Shown piece after piece: positions 15,044-21,678 of a stretch of 22,626 nucleotides of DNA. A program made the translations under genes and the position numbers. How positions within the stretch are numbered: position 1 is the first letter of the stretch; each line of letters opens with the position of its first letter. The notes below the pieces were generated by a model that did no database searches, was not told the DNA's origin, and saw only the letters and a list, made by a program, of their open reading frames with translations. Origin of the DNA: JALHMQ01 sp964616395 (lineage in GTDB: Bacteria > Pseudomonadota > Gammaproteobacteria > Burkholderiales > Burkholderiaceae_F); assembly GCA_964616395.1 (NCBI GenBank), contig CAZTUT010000034.1, forward strand, positions 1 through 22,626, read 5' to 3'.

Positions 15044-15550
15044 TCAGACCGGCCCGATGAAGTCGCGCTTGCCCAGTTCCACGCCGGCGTGGCGCAGGAT
15101 CGCGTAGGCGGTGGTCACGTGGAACCAGAAGTTGGGCAGCGCCATCTGTAGCAGGTAGGGCAGCGCATCGAAGGTCTTGTTCTCGCCGCGCATCGTGACG
15201 CTGATGCTGCGGCCCGGCGCGGCGTCGATGTCGGCGATCGGCACCGCGCCGATGAACGCGATGGTCTTGTCGATGCGCGCTTTCAGGTCCGCGAAGCTGG
15301 CTTCGTCGTCGGTCCACTTCGGCACCTCCTGGCCGGCCAGCCGCGCCACCGAGCCCTTGGCGAAGTCGCAGGCGATCTGCACCTGGCGCGTCAGCGGGAA
15401 CATGTCGGGCGCCAGGCGCATTTCCAGCAGCACGCGCGGCTCGATCTTGCGGCGCTCGGCGGATTCAGCGGCCTTGTCGAGCATCGCGGCAAGCTGGGTC
15501 AGCGCGCGCGTGTAGACCGGCACGGTAATGGCGTAGATCGACAGGCTCAT
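15044..15550 (-). CDS. DUF1993 family protein
   Basis: The 168-residue cytoplasmic protein starts at ATG 15550 (MSLSIYAITVPVYTRAL); the frame is open 54 nt further but without family similarity. Typical DUF1993 features are the start, LDKAAESAERRKIEPRVLLEMRLAPDMFPLTRQVQIACD, and the ending LPNFWFHVTTAYAILRHAGVELGKRDFIG. The family is helical and DinB-like in outline; its function is unknown. It lies 72 nt behind the SET-domain gene in the same direction and may share its transcript. Confidence 0.9.
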   Translation of the reverse strand: MSLSIYAITVPVYTRALTQLAAMLDKAAESAERRKIEPRVLLEMRLAPDMFPLTRQVQIACDFAKGSVARLAGQEVPKWTDDEASFADLKARIDKTIAFIGAVPIADIDAAPGRSISVTMRGENKTFDALPYLLQMALPNFWFHVTTAYAILRHAGVELGKRDFIGPV

Positions 15551-15622
15551 GGTCGGGACTCCGGGGTTGTGCGTTGATGCTGCCAGGTGCGCCGTGTTCG
15601 GCATGCCCGGCAGCTGGGGTGA

Positions 15623-16255
15623 CTATTCAGCGGCGCGGCGGGTCGATCCGCGCGGCGCCTTCCTGGACGACGCTTTCGTCGACGACGCCTTCGTTCCAGC
15701 GACCTTGTGGGCCGCAGCCTCCTTCGCCGCCGCTTTCTTCGCCTTGGTGGCTGCGGACTTCTTGGGCTTCGACTTCAGCGCCAGCATGGTGCCGCGGCAG
15801 TTGCGCGCGCCGCAGCGGCACTCGTAGTTCTTCTTGACCGTGGGCGTGATGCGCTCGTCGATGATCAGGCCGTAGTCGTAGTTCAGCTCCTCGCCGGCAT
15901 TGATGTTGCGGCGGGCCTTGATGAAGACGCGACGGCCGTCTTCGTCTTCCTCGGTCTCGCAGTTGGGGTTGCACGCGTGGTTGATCCAGCGCGCTGCATT
16001 GCCGCCGACCGCGGCGTCGATCACGTGCTTGCCATCGGACAGCGAGAAGAAGAACGTGTGATGCGGATCGTTCGGGTCCGACGGCGGCCGGCGGTCGCAT
16101 TCCTTCCAGGTGATGAACTCGCCCTTGTACTCGATCACCGTATCGCCCTTGGCGAGCTGCCGCGCGGCGTACACGCCGCGGCCATGGATCGGAGAGTTGC
16201 GAACGGCGATGCGCGGGCCGCCGGTGGCGGTGGCGCGGGGTGCGGACTTGGGCAT
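15623..16255 (-). CDS. SET-domain protein lysine methyltransferase with H1-like tail
   Basis: The 210-residue protein starts at ATG 16255. Residues about 14-140 are a SET domain: RNSPIHGRGVYAARQLAKGD (SET-N), the AdoMet/pseudoknot motif WINHACNPNCET (Asn92-His93, Cys95, Cys99) and ELNYDYG (123-129) with the catalytic-pocket tyrosines. A compact post-SET motif follows, CRCGARNCRG (Cys146, 148, 153), which with one Cys of the NHxCxPNC loop would bind zinc. Residues 161-210 are a Lys/Ala/Ser/Thr-rich, disordered tail resembling histone H1 or bacterial H1-like proteins, likely to bind DNA. SET enzymes transfer methyl groups from S-adenosylmethionine to protein lysines; the target is unknown. An intrinsic terminator separates it from the upstream acyl-CoA synthetase, so it should have its own promoter. 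Confidence 0.9.
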   Translation of the reverse strand: MPKSAPRATATGGPRIAVRNSPIHGRGVYAARQLAKGDTVIEYKGEFITWKECDRRPPSDPNDPHHTFFFSLSDGKHVIDAAVGGNAARWINHACNPNCETEEDEDGRRVFIKARRNINAGEELNYDYGLIIDERITPTVKKNYECRCGARNCRGTMLALKSKPKKSAATKAKKAAAKEAAAHKVAGTKASSTKASSRKAPRGSTRRAAE

Positions 16256-16282
16256 GCGGAGCGGGTTCCTGCGGTGAGGGTG

Positions 16283-16317
16283 AAAAAAGTCTGGCGCTGC
16301 CGGCGTGGTCAGGCCAG
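16283..16317 (-). terminator. Intrinsic terminator of the acyl-CoA synthetase gene
   Basis: Read on the minus strand, CTGGC-CTG, a 10-nt loop, CAG-c-GCCAG form an 8-bp stem with one bulged C, followed by AC and six T (16288 to 16283). The 5' arm lies over the last codons and the stop of the synthetase gene, so the hairpin starts inside the coding region. Confidence 0.7.
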
Positions 16318-17835
16318 CCCGAGCTTGGCTGCCAGACCGATGCGCTGCAGCTTGCCGGTGGCGCCCTTGGGAATCTCGTCGATGAAGACGATGCGGCGCG
16401 GCACCTTGTAGTCAGCCAGTCGCTTCGACACGAAGTCGCGCAGCTCGCGCTCGCCGACCGCCTGCCCGTCGCGCAGCACCACCACGGCACCGACGTCCTC
16501 GCCAAGCTTGTCGTGCGGGATCGCGAAGGTCACCACCTGCGAGACCGCCGGGTGATCCATCAGCACTTCATCGACCTCGCGCGGCGAGATCTTCTCGCCG
16601 CCGCGGTTGATGATCTCCTTGAGGCGGCCGGTGATCGACAGGTAGCCGTCGGCATCGAGGCAGCCCTGGTCGCCGGTGCGGAACCAGCCGTGCGTGAAAG
16701 CTTCGGCGTTGGCTTTCGGGTTGTTCTCGTAGCCGGCGGTGACGTTGGCGCCGCGGATCACGATCTCGCCGGTGCCGCCGGCCGGCAGCAGGTTGCCGTC
16801 CTCGTCCATGATGGCGATCTCGGGACCGGCGGCGCGGCCCACGGTGCCGGGCTTGCGCACCGCCGGCGGCAGCGGGTTGCTGGCCATCTGGTGCGACGCT
16901 TCGGTCATGCCGTAGGACTCGATCAGCGGCGCCTTGAACACTGCTTCCAGCTCGGCGATCACCTGCGGCGGGATCGACGAACTGGAGCTGCGCAGGAAGC
17001 GCAGCGGGTGGGCGGCGATGATCTGCTGGTTGGCGGCGGCGCGCGCCAGGATCGTCTGGTGCATCGTCGGCACTGCCGTGTACCAGGTCGGCTTGCACTC
17101 GGCCATCCAGGCGAAGAACTTGAGCGCGTTGAAGCCGGGCGAGCAGAAGATCGTCGAGCCGGCCGACAGTGGCGCCAGCACGCCGGCGATCAGGCCGTGG
17201 ATGTGGAACAGCGGCATGATGCCGAGCTCGCGGTCGGCCGCGGTCAGCGCCAGCGTGCTGGCGATGTTGGAGGCCGACGCGCACACGTTGGCATGCGTGA
17301 GCGGCACGATCTTCGGACGCGACGTGGCGCCCGAGGTGTGCAGGATCAGCGCGACATCGTCGGCTTGCGCCGGGCCGCCGCGGTCGGTCGGGGTCGAGGC
17401 GGCGGCATCGGCCGGCGCCAGCGTGAAGTCACCGCTGCCTTGGCCGGTCGGCGTCAGTTCCAGCACGCGCACGCCGAGCTTGCGGGCCACCGCCACGGCC
17501 GGCGAGGTCGAGCCCTTCTCGACCAGCAGCGCGCGGGCGTTCAGGTCGGACAGGTAGAACTCGAACTCGTCGGCGCGATAGGCCGGGTTCAGCGGGCACG
17601 ACGCGCAGGCCGAGGCCACGGCAACGAACGCCGACGCCATCTCGGGCCCGTTGGGCAGCACGATCGCCACGCGGTTGCCGCGGCCGATACCGAGCGCATT
17701 GAGCGTGCCGGTGGTGCGGCTGACCAGCGCGCGCAGCGCCGCGTAGGACAGGGGGCTGCCGCCCGGCGCGTGCAGCGCGGTGGCATCGTCGGCGCCCGCG
17801 GCCAGCAGGGCGGTGAGGGTGGATGGGCGTGTCAT
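16309..17835 (-). CDS. Acyl-CoA synthetase, AAE3 / oxalate-CoA ligase-like
   Basis: The 508-residue ANL-superfamily enzyme activates a carboxylic acid with ATP and joins it to CoA. ATG 17835 is taken as the start, with AGGA upstream, over a TTG six codons earlier. Motifs in order: P-loop HTSGATSRPK (166-175), SYGMTEASHQMASNPLPP, GWFRTGD, ITGRLKEIINRGGEKISPREVD, and the C-terminal catalytic Lys495 in GATGKLQR. The MTEA.H.M.SNPLP block, KPGTVG, GPNVT-like GANVTAGYENNPKANAEAF and INRGGEKISP closely follow plant AAE3 and yeast Pcs60 oxalate-CoA ligases, so a short dicarboxylate such as oxalate is a plausible substrate. The P-loop has Ala170 where Thr is usual. It is downstream of the FAH and PanE-like genes, with a 147-bp gap holding a period-8 repeat. 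Confidence 0.88.
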   Translation of the reverse strand: MTRPSTLTALLAAGADDATALHAPGGSPLSYAALRALVSRTTGTLNALGIGRGNRVAIVLPNGPEMASAFVAVASACASCPLNPAYRADEFEFYLSDLNARALLVEKGSTSPAVAVARKLGVRVLELTPTGQGSGDFTLAPADAAASTPTDRGGPAQADDVALILHTSGATSRPKIVPLTHANVCASASNIASTLALTAADRELGIMPLFHIHGLIAGVLAPLSAGSTIFCSPGFNALKFFAWMAECKPTWYTAVPTMHQTILARAAANQQIIAAHPLRFLRSSSSSIPPQVIAELEAVFKAPLIESYGMTEASHQMASNPLPPAVRKPGTVGRAAGPEIAIMDEDGNLLPAGGTGEIVIRGANVTAGYENNPKANAEAFTHGWFRTGDQGCLDADGYLSITGRLKEIINRGGEKISPREVDEVLMDHPAVSQVVTFAIPHDKLGEDVGAVVVLRDGQAVGERELRDFVSKRLADYKVPRRIVFIDEIPKGATGKLQRIGLAAKLGLA

Positions 17836-17923
17836 GCGAACTTTCCTGGGCAAAAAGCCGGCCGCCGCGCGGCGCGGGGAGGAGGGTTGCGGGTCAGAGG
17901 ATCAAAGCGGGGCGGCAGGTAGA

Positions 17924-17978
17924 CGGATCGGCGGATCGGCGGGTTTGCGGGTCGTGGGGACGGGCGGATCGCCGATCG
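17924..17978. repeat. Degenerate 8-bp tandem repeat in the panE-like / synthetase gap
   Basis: CGGATCGG is repeated directly at 17924-17931 and 17932-17939. Diverged units follow in the same 8-bp register (CGGGTTTG, CGGGTCGT, GGGGACGG, GCGGATCG). It occupies much of the 147-bp gap between the PanE-like stop and the synthetase start. A GC-rich stretch ending in five T (17856 to 17852, minus strand) close to the synthetase ribosome site could act as a weak terminator. Confidence 0.4.
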
Positions 17979-17982
17979 CTGT

Positions 17983-18984
17983 TCAGTGCTGGATCGCCAG
18001 CCGGCCCTTCTGCGCGGCCAGCGTCTGCGCGAGCAGCGCAGCCAGCGCGTACACATGGTCGATCGCGGGTGTGGGCGTGCCGGTCACGCGGCCAAGCTCG
18101 ATCACGCTGCGCACCAGCGCGTCGAGTTCGAGCGCGCGCCCACCCTCCACGTCCTGCAGCATCGAGGTCTTGTGCGCGCCCACCGCTTCCGCACCGGCGA
18201 TGCGCTTGTCGAGGCTGACCTTGAACGGCACGCCGAGCTTTTCGCCGATGGCCTGCGCCTCGCGCATCATGTCGGCCGCCAGCGCGCGCGTGGGCGGGAA
18301 GCGGCAGATGTCTTCGAGCGTGGCGTGGGTCAGCGCGCTGATCGGGTTGAAGCTCAGGTTGCCCCACAGCTTGAGCCAGATCTCGGCGCGGATCTCCGAC
18401 AGCACCGGCGTCTTGAAGCCGGCGTTGCGGAACAGCGTGGCAAGGGTGCGCACGCGCTCGGTGTCGGCGCCGTCGATCTCGCCGATCGGAAAGCGGTTGC
18501 CCTCGATCACGCGCACTACGCCGGGGGCGGCCAGTTCGGCGGCCGGATAGACGATGCAGCCGAGCGTGCGCTCGACCGGCAGCGCGGCCGAGATCACGCC
18601 GCCCGGATCGACCGCCTCGATGCGCGTGCCTTCGTACGGGCCGCCATGCTTGTGGAAGTACCACCAGGGAATGCCGTTCTGCGCGGTCACCACCAGCGTG
18701 TCGGGGCCGATCAGCGCGCCGACCTCGCCGGTGATCGCCGGCAACTGGTGCGCCTTCATCGCCAGGATCACCACGTCCTGCACGCCAAGCTCGGCCATGC
18801 GGTCGCTGGCGGCGACCTGCGCTACCTGCTCGCTGCCGTCGGCGTTGATGAGCTTCATGCCGTGGGCGCGCACCGCCGCCAGATTGGCGCCGCGGATCAC
18901 CACGCTGACCTGCTCGCCGATGCCGGCGAGCCGCACCGCCAGGTAGCCGCCGATGGCGCCGGCGCCGACCACACAGATTTTCAC
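17983..18984 (-). CDS. Ketopantoate reductase family (PanE/ApbA) oxidoreductase
   Basis: The 333-residue NADP-dependent reductase starts at GTG 18984, overlapping the FAH gene's stop (GTGA). The Rossmann motif is VVGAGAIGGYL (Gly7-Gly13). Other family landmarks are AMKAHQ (Lys77), TAQNGIPWW (102-104) and the catalytic Lys205 in IRAEIWLKLWGNLSFNP, followed by a helical C-terminal domain with EGGRALELDAL and VTGTPTPAIDHVYAL. True PanE reduces 2-oxopantoate for pantothenate synthesis. Family members sitting in catabolic clusters often act on other 2-oxo or 2-hydroxy acids. Here, coupling to FAH and closeness to a TctC-type transporter favour a catabolic role. At 333 residues it is longer than the about 300 of E. 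coli PanE. Confidence 0.9.
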   Translation of the reverse strand: MKICVVGAGAIGGYLAVRLAGIGEQVSVVIRGANLAAVRAHGMKLINADGSEQVAQVAASDRMAELGVQDVVILAMKAHQLPAITGEVGALIGPDTLVVTAQNGIPWWYFHKHGGPYEGTRIEAVDPGGVISAALPVERTLGCIVYPAAELAAPGVVRVIEGNRFPIGEIDGADTERVRTLATLFRNAGFKTPVLSEIRAEIWLKLWGNLSFNPISALTHATLEDICRFPPTRALAADMMREAQAIGEKLGVPFKVSLDKRIAGAEAVGAHKTSMLQDVEGGRALELDALVRSVIELGRVTGTPTPAIDHVYALAALLAQTLAAQKGRLAIQH

Positions 18985-19787
18985 GAGCCGTTCTCCGGCG
19001 CCAGCGGCGCTTCAAAGGTGTTGACCAGCGAGCCGATACCGTCGATCGCGACCTCGATGGTCGCGCCGGCCTTCATCGGCGCAACCCCAAGCGAGGTGCC
19101 AAGGGCGATCAGGTCGCCCGGCTCCAGCGTCATGTCCTGCGAGATGCGGGCCACCGCCTCGTGCGGCGCGAAGATCGCGTCGCTGACCGGATAGTTCTGC
19201 CGCTCGCGGCCATTGAGGATAGCGCGGACCGTCAGCGTGGCGGGATCGACCCCGCTGGCCACCACCGGCCCGAACAGGCCGAAGCCGTCGGCGCCCTTGG
19301 CGCGCGTCCACTGCGCGAACGAGGCATCGCGGCCGATCAGCTCGAGCGCGGTCACGTCGTTGACCGGCGTGAAACCGAAGATCGCCGCGCGCGCCTGATC
19401 GGGCGTGGCGGCGCGGATGCGACGGCCGATCACGATGCCGAGTTCCGCCTCGAACACCACGCGGCCGTCATAGTTGACCGGCGGCCGGATCACCGCGCCG
19501 TGCGTCGCGTAGCTGGTGGCCGGCTTCAGAAAGTACAGCGGCTCGGCCGGAACGGCAGCGCCGTTCTTTTCTGCGGCGGCGCGGAAGTTGTTCCACAGGC
19601 CGATGAACTTGCCGGGTACGCACGGCGGCAGCAGCGCTGCGTCGGCCACCGGCAGGCGCTCGCCAGTGGGTTGCGGGCGGTCGAACAGGTCGCCGTCATG
19701 GACGAGCAGCGTGTCGCCGTCGAGGCAGGCAAGGCGGGCCGGTGCCCCGGGGCTGCCGGCCTGGCGAAATTTCACCCAGCGAATCAT
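18981..19787 (-). CDS. Fumarylacetoacetate hydrolase (FAH) family protein
   Basis: The 268-residue protein starts at ATG 19787 with GAGGAAA upstream; the frame is open 99 nt further but that part lies in the divergent promoter. Family landmarks are the GLWNNFRAAAEKNG loop with catalytic-type residues, FLKPATSYATHGAVI, and the metal ligands in FEAELGIVIG (Glu113, Glu115) and PVNDVTALELIGRD (Asp144). The end DLIALGTSLGVAPMKAGATIEVAIDGIGSLVN is typical. Members hydrolyse C-C bonds of 1,3-dicarbonyls, decarboxylate oxaloacetate or isomerise/hydrate 2-oxo-acids. The exact reaction is not decidable. It is the first gene of the leftward catabolic unit and divergent from tctC. Confidence 0.92.
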   Translation of the reverse strand: MIRWVKFRQAGSPGAPARLACLDGDTLLVHDGDLFDRPQPTGERLPVADAALLPPCVPGKFIGLWNNFRAAAEKNGAAVPAEPLYFLKPATSYATHGAVIRPPVNYDGRVVFEAELGIVIGRRIRAATPDQARAAIFGFTPVNDVTALELIGRDASFAQWTRAKGADGFGLFGPVVASGVDPATLTVRAILNGRERQNYPVSDAIFAPHEAVARISQDMTLEPGDLIALGTSLGVAPMKAGATIEVAIDGIGSLVNTFEAPLAPENGS

Positions 19788-19972
19788 GTTTCCTCGGACT
19801 GAAAAGCTGCGAAATTGTGCGTGGCGACGGCGGTTCGTACTGTTACAGTGCGTCGCAAGTCGGGTCAGACTGAACGATACCGGCATGCTTGACGTCGCAA
19901 GGAGGGGTCTCGCGGAGGGGGCGACATCGGCTGCAATGAGTCGATAACCGGTCGCACCTCAGGAGACCCTCC
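19788..19972. promoter_or_regulatory. Divergent control region, FAH operon / tctCBA
   Basis: This 185-bp region separates the two divergent units. It contains the palindrome ACTGT-T-ACAGT (19839-19849), and the direct repeat CGTCGCAAG at 19851-19859 and 19893-19901, whose starts are 42 bp apart (four helical turns). GCGACG at 19824-19829 is the inverse of CGTCGC at 19851-19856. These are candidate operator elements for a regulator that is not encoded in the window. Confidence 0.5.
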
Positions 19973-21025
19973 GTGCATTCCTCGCCTGCCTTGCCGGGCC
20001 GCCGTGCGCCCGCACCCCGCCGCTCCCCGTTGTTCCGTTCCATGCTGGCCGCTGGCGCCGTTGCGCTGTCGGTGGTCGCTGCACCCGTGCATGCGCAAGC
20101 ATGGACGCCCACCAAGACGGTCGAGTTCGTCGTGCCCGCAGGCACTGGCGGCGGCGCCGACCAGATGGCGCGCTTTGTCCAGAGCGTGATCGCCAAGAAC
20201 AACCTGATGAAGCAGCCGATGGTCGTCGTCAACAAGGGCGGCGGCGCGGGTGCGGAAGGCTTCCTCGACGTCAAGGGCGCGAAGGGCGATCCGCACAAGA
20301 TCATCATCACGCTGTCGAACCTGTTCACCACGCCGCTGGCCACCGGGGTGCCGTTCAACTGGAAGGAACTGACGCCGGTGAAGATGATGGCGCTCGACCA
20401 GTTCGTGCTCTGGGTCAACGCCGAGGCGCCGTACAAGACCGCGCAGGACTTCATCAACGCGACCAAGGCGGCCGGTCCGAGCAAGATGAAGATGGGCGGA
20501 ACCGGCTCCAAGCAGGAAGACCAGATCATCACCGCCGCGATCGAGAAGCAGACCGCGACCAAGTTCATCTACGTGCCATTCAAGGGCGGCGGCGACGTGG
20601 CCGTGCAACTGGTCGGCAAGCACATCGATTCGAGCGTCAACAATCCGATCGAGGCCGTGTCGCAGTGGCGCGCCGGCCAGCTGCGGCCGCTGTGCGTGTT
20701 CGACGACGAGCGCATGCCGTACAAGACCAAGGTCACGAACGACATGAGCTGGAACGACATTCCGTCGTGCAAGCAGTCGGGGCTCGATGTCGATTACCTG
20801 ATGCTGCGCGGCATCTTCATGGCGCCCGGCGTCAAGCCGGAGCAGGTGGCCTTCTACGTCGATCTGCTGAAGAAGGTGCAGGCGACGCCCGAGTGGAAGG
20901 AGTTCCTCGAGCGCGGCGCGTTCAACACGACCTCGCTCGAAGGCGATGCCTTCAAGGCCTGGCTGACGCGCGAAGAGACGCGTCATCGTCAGCTGATGCA
21001 GGAAGCAGGCTTCCTCGCCAAGTAG
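19973..21025 (+). CDS. tctC: Bug-type tripartite tricarboxylate transporter substrate-binding protein (TctC)
   Basis: The 350-residue periplasmic binding protein starts at GTG 19973, with AGGAGA 6 nt upstream. The signal peptide has a long basic N-region (RRAPAPRRS), a hydrophobic core and cleavage at VHA before Gln32 or so. The mature start is TKTVEFVVPAGTGGGADQMARF, the family pattern of the ligand-closing loop. MVVVNKGGGAGAEGFLDVKG and KMKMGGTGSKQEDQI, then FKGGGDVAVQLVGKHIDSSVNNP, are the usual carboxylate-contacting segments. The family brings citrate, aromatic acids or other carboxylates to the TctAB permease. It heads the tctCBA operon. The ligand is unknown; context suggests the acid handled by the divergent FAH/PanE/ligase genes. 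Confidence 0.95.
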   Translation: MHSSPALPGRRAPAPRRSPLFRSMLAAGAVALSVVAAPVHAQAWTPTKTVEFVVPAGTGGGADQMARFVQSVIAKNNLMKQPMVVVNKGGGAGAEGFLDVKGAKGDPHKIIITLSNLFTTPLATGVPFNWKELTPVKMMALDQFVLWVNAEAPYKTAQDFINATKAAGPSKMKMGGTGSKQEDQIITAAIEKQTATKFIYVPFKGGGDVAVQLVGKHIDSSVNNPIEAVSQWRAGQLRPLCVFDDERMPYKTKVTNDMSWNDIPSCKQSGLDVDYLMLRGIFMAPGVKPEQVAFYVDLLKKVQATPEWKEFLERGAFNTTSLEGDAFKAWLTREETRHRQLMQEAGFLAK

Positions 21026-21099
21026 CGGTTCCGCGGCGCCGGCCGGCCACGCGCGTTGCGGCGCGCGCCTGCCGGCGGCCCGCGACCGTTCTCACCTCG

Positions 21100-21116
21100 C
21101 CCGGACCGGCTCCGGG
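21100..21116 (+). other. Intercistronic hairpin between tctC and tctB
   Basis: CCCGGA, loop CCGGC, TCCGGG form a 6-bp hairpin in the 134-bp tctC-tctB gap. The gap also holds GC-rich, partly self-complementary sequence from 21035 to 21085. No U tract follows. Such structures behind binding-protein genes commonly stabilise the first cistron's mRNA so that more binding protein than permease is made; that role is inferred here. Confidence 0.4.
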
Positions 21117-21159
21117 TCTGCAAGGCGCAGCGCCGTCCGGTTGCGCGGAAAGCTTCACG

Positions 21160-21669
21160 ATGAGCAACAACACCTCAGACGAGCGCCCGGTCACGACCTA
21201 TCGGACCATGGAGCGCGCGGTGGCGGCGGCAGCCTTTGTGTTCGGCGCGATCGTCGTGGCCGACAGCGCGCGCCTCGGCGCCGGCTGGGCCGACGACGGG
21301 CCGCAGGCCGGCTACTTTCCCTTCTACATCGGCCTGATCATCTGTATCTGCAGCGCCTGGATCTTCTATGGCACGGTGCGCCGGCGCGATGCCGGCGGCG
21401 AGCCGTTCGTGCTGCGCGGCCAGTTCCGGCAGATCCTGACGCTGCTGGTCCCCGCCATCGTGTACGTGATCGCGATCGACTTCGCCGGCATCTACCTGTC
21501 GTCGCTGGTGTTCATGGCGTACTTCATGGCGCGCCATGGCGGCCATCGCTGGTGGGTCACGCTGCTGGTGTCGGTCGGCCTGCCGCTGGTGCTGTTCGCG
21601 ATGTTCGAGATCTGGTTCAAGACACCGCTGCCGAAGGGGCCGATCGAAGCCCTGCTCGGCCTGGCCTGA
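21160..21669 (+). CDS. tctB: Tripartite tricarboxylate transporter small permease subunit (TctB)
   Basis: The 169-residue inner-membrane protein starts at ATG 21160, with GGAAAG 7 nt upstream. Four hydrophobic helices are visible: AVAAAAFVFGAIVVADS, YFPFYIGLIICICSAWIFYG, ILTLLVPAIVYVIAIDFAGIYLSSLVFMAYF and WWVTLLVSVGLPLVLFAMFEIWF. The opening 'GPQAGYFPF..G' and the ending 'F...LPKGP' are typical of TctB. It pairs with TctA to form the Na+- or proton-driven permease. Only 9 bp separate it from tctA. Confidence 0.93.
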   Translation: MSNNTSDERPVTTYRTMERAVAAAAFVFGAIVVADSARLGAGWADDGPQAGYFPFYIGLIICICSAWIFYGTVRRRDAGGEPFVLRGQFRQILTLLVPAIVYVIAIDFAGIYLSSLVFMAYFMARHGGHRWWVTLLVSVGLPLVLFAMFEIWFKTPLPKGPIEALLGLA

Positions 21670-21678
21670 GGAGCGACC

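Noticed and set aside
16240..17922. 560-codon plus-strand frame opposite the acyl-CoA synthetase
   Set aside because: Spans the SET start, a terminator and the ligase in antisense; composition is typical of a GC shadow.
19788..19886. 33-residue N-terminal extension of the FAH protein
   Set aside because: FAH proteins start near MIRWVKF; GAGGAAA precedes that ATG and the extension covers operator-like DNA.
19885..19947. 20-codon leader peptide before tctC
   Set aside because: No ribosome site, no regulatory codon run, and it overlaps the repeat cluster; chance is sufficient.
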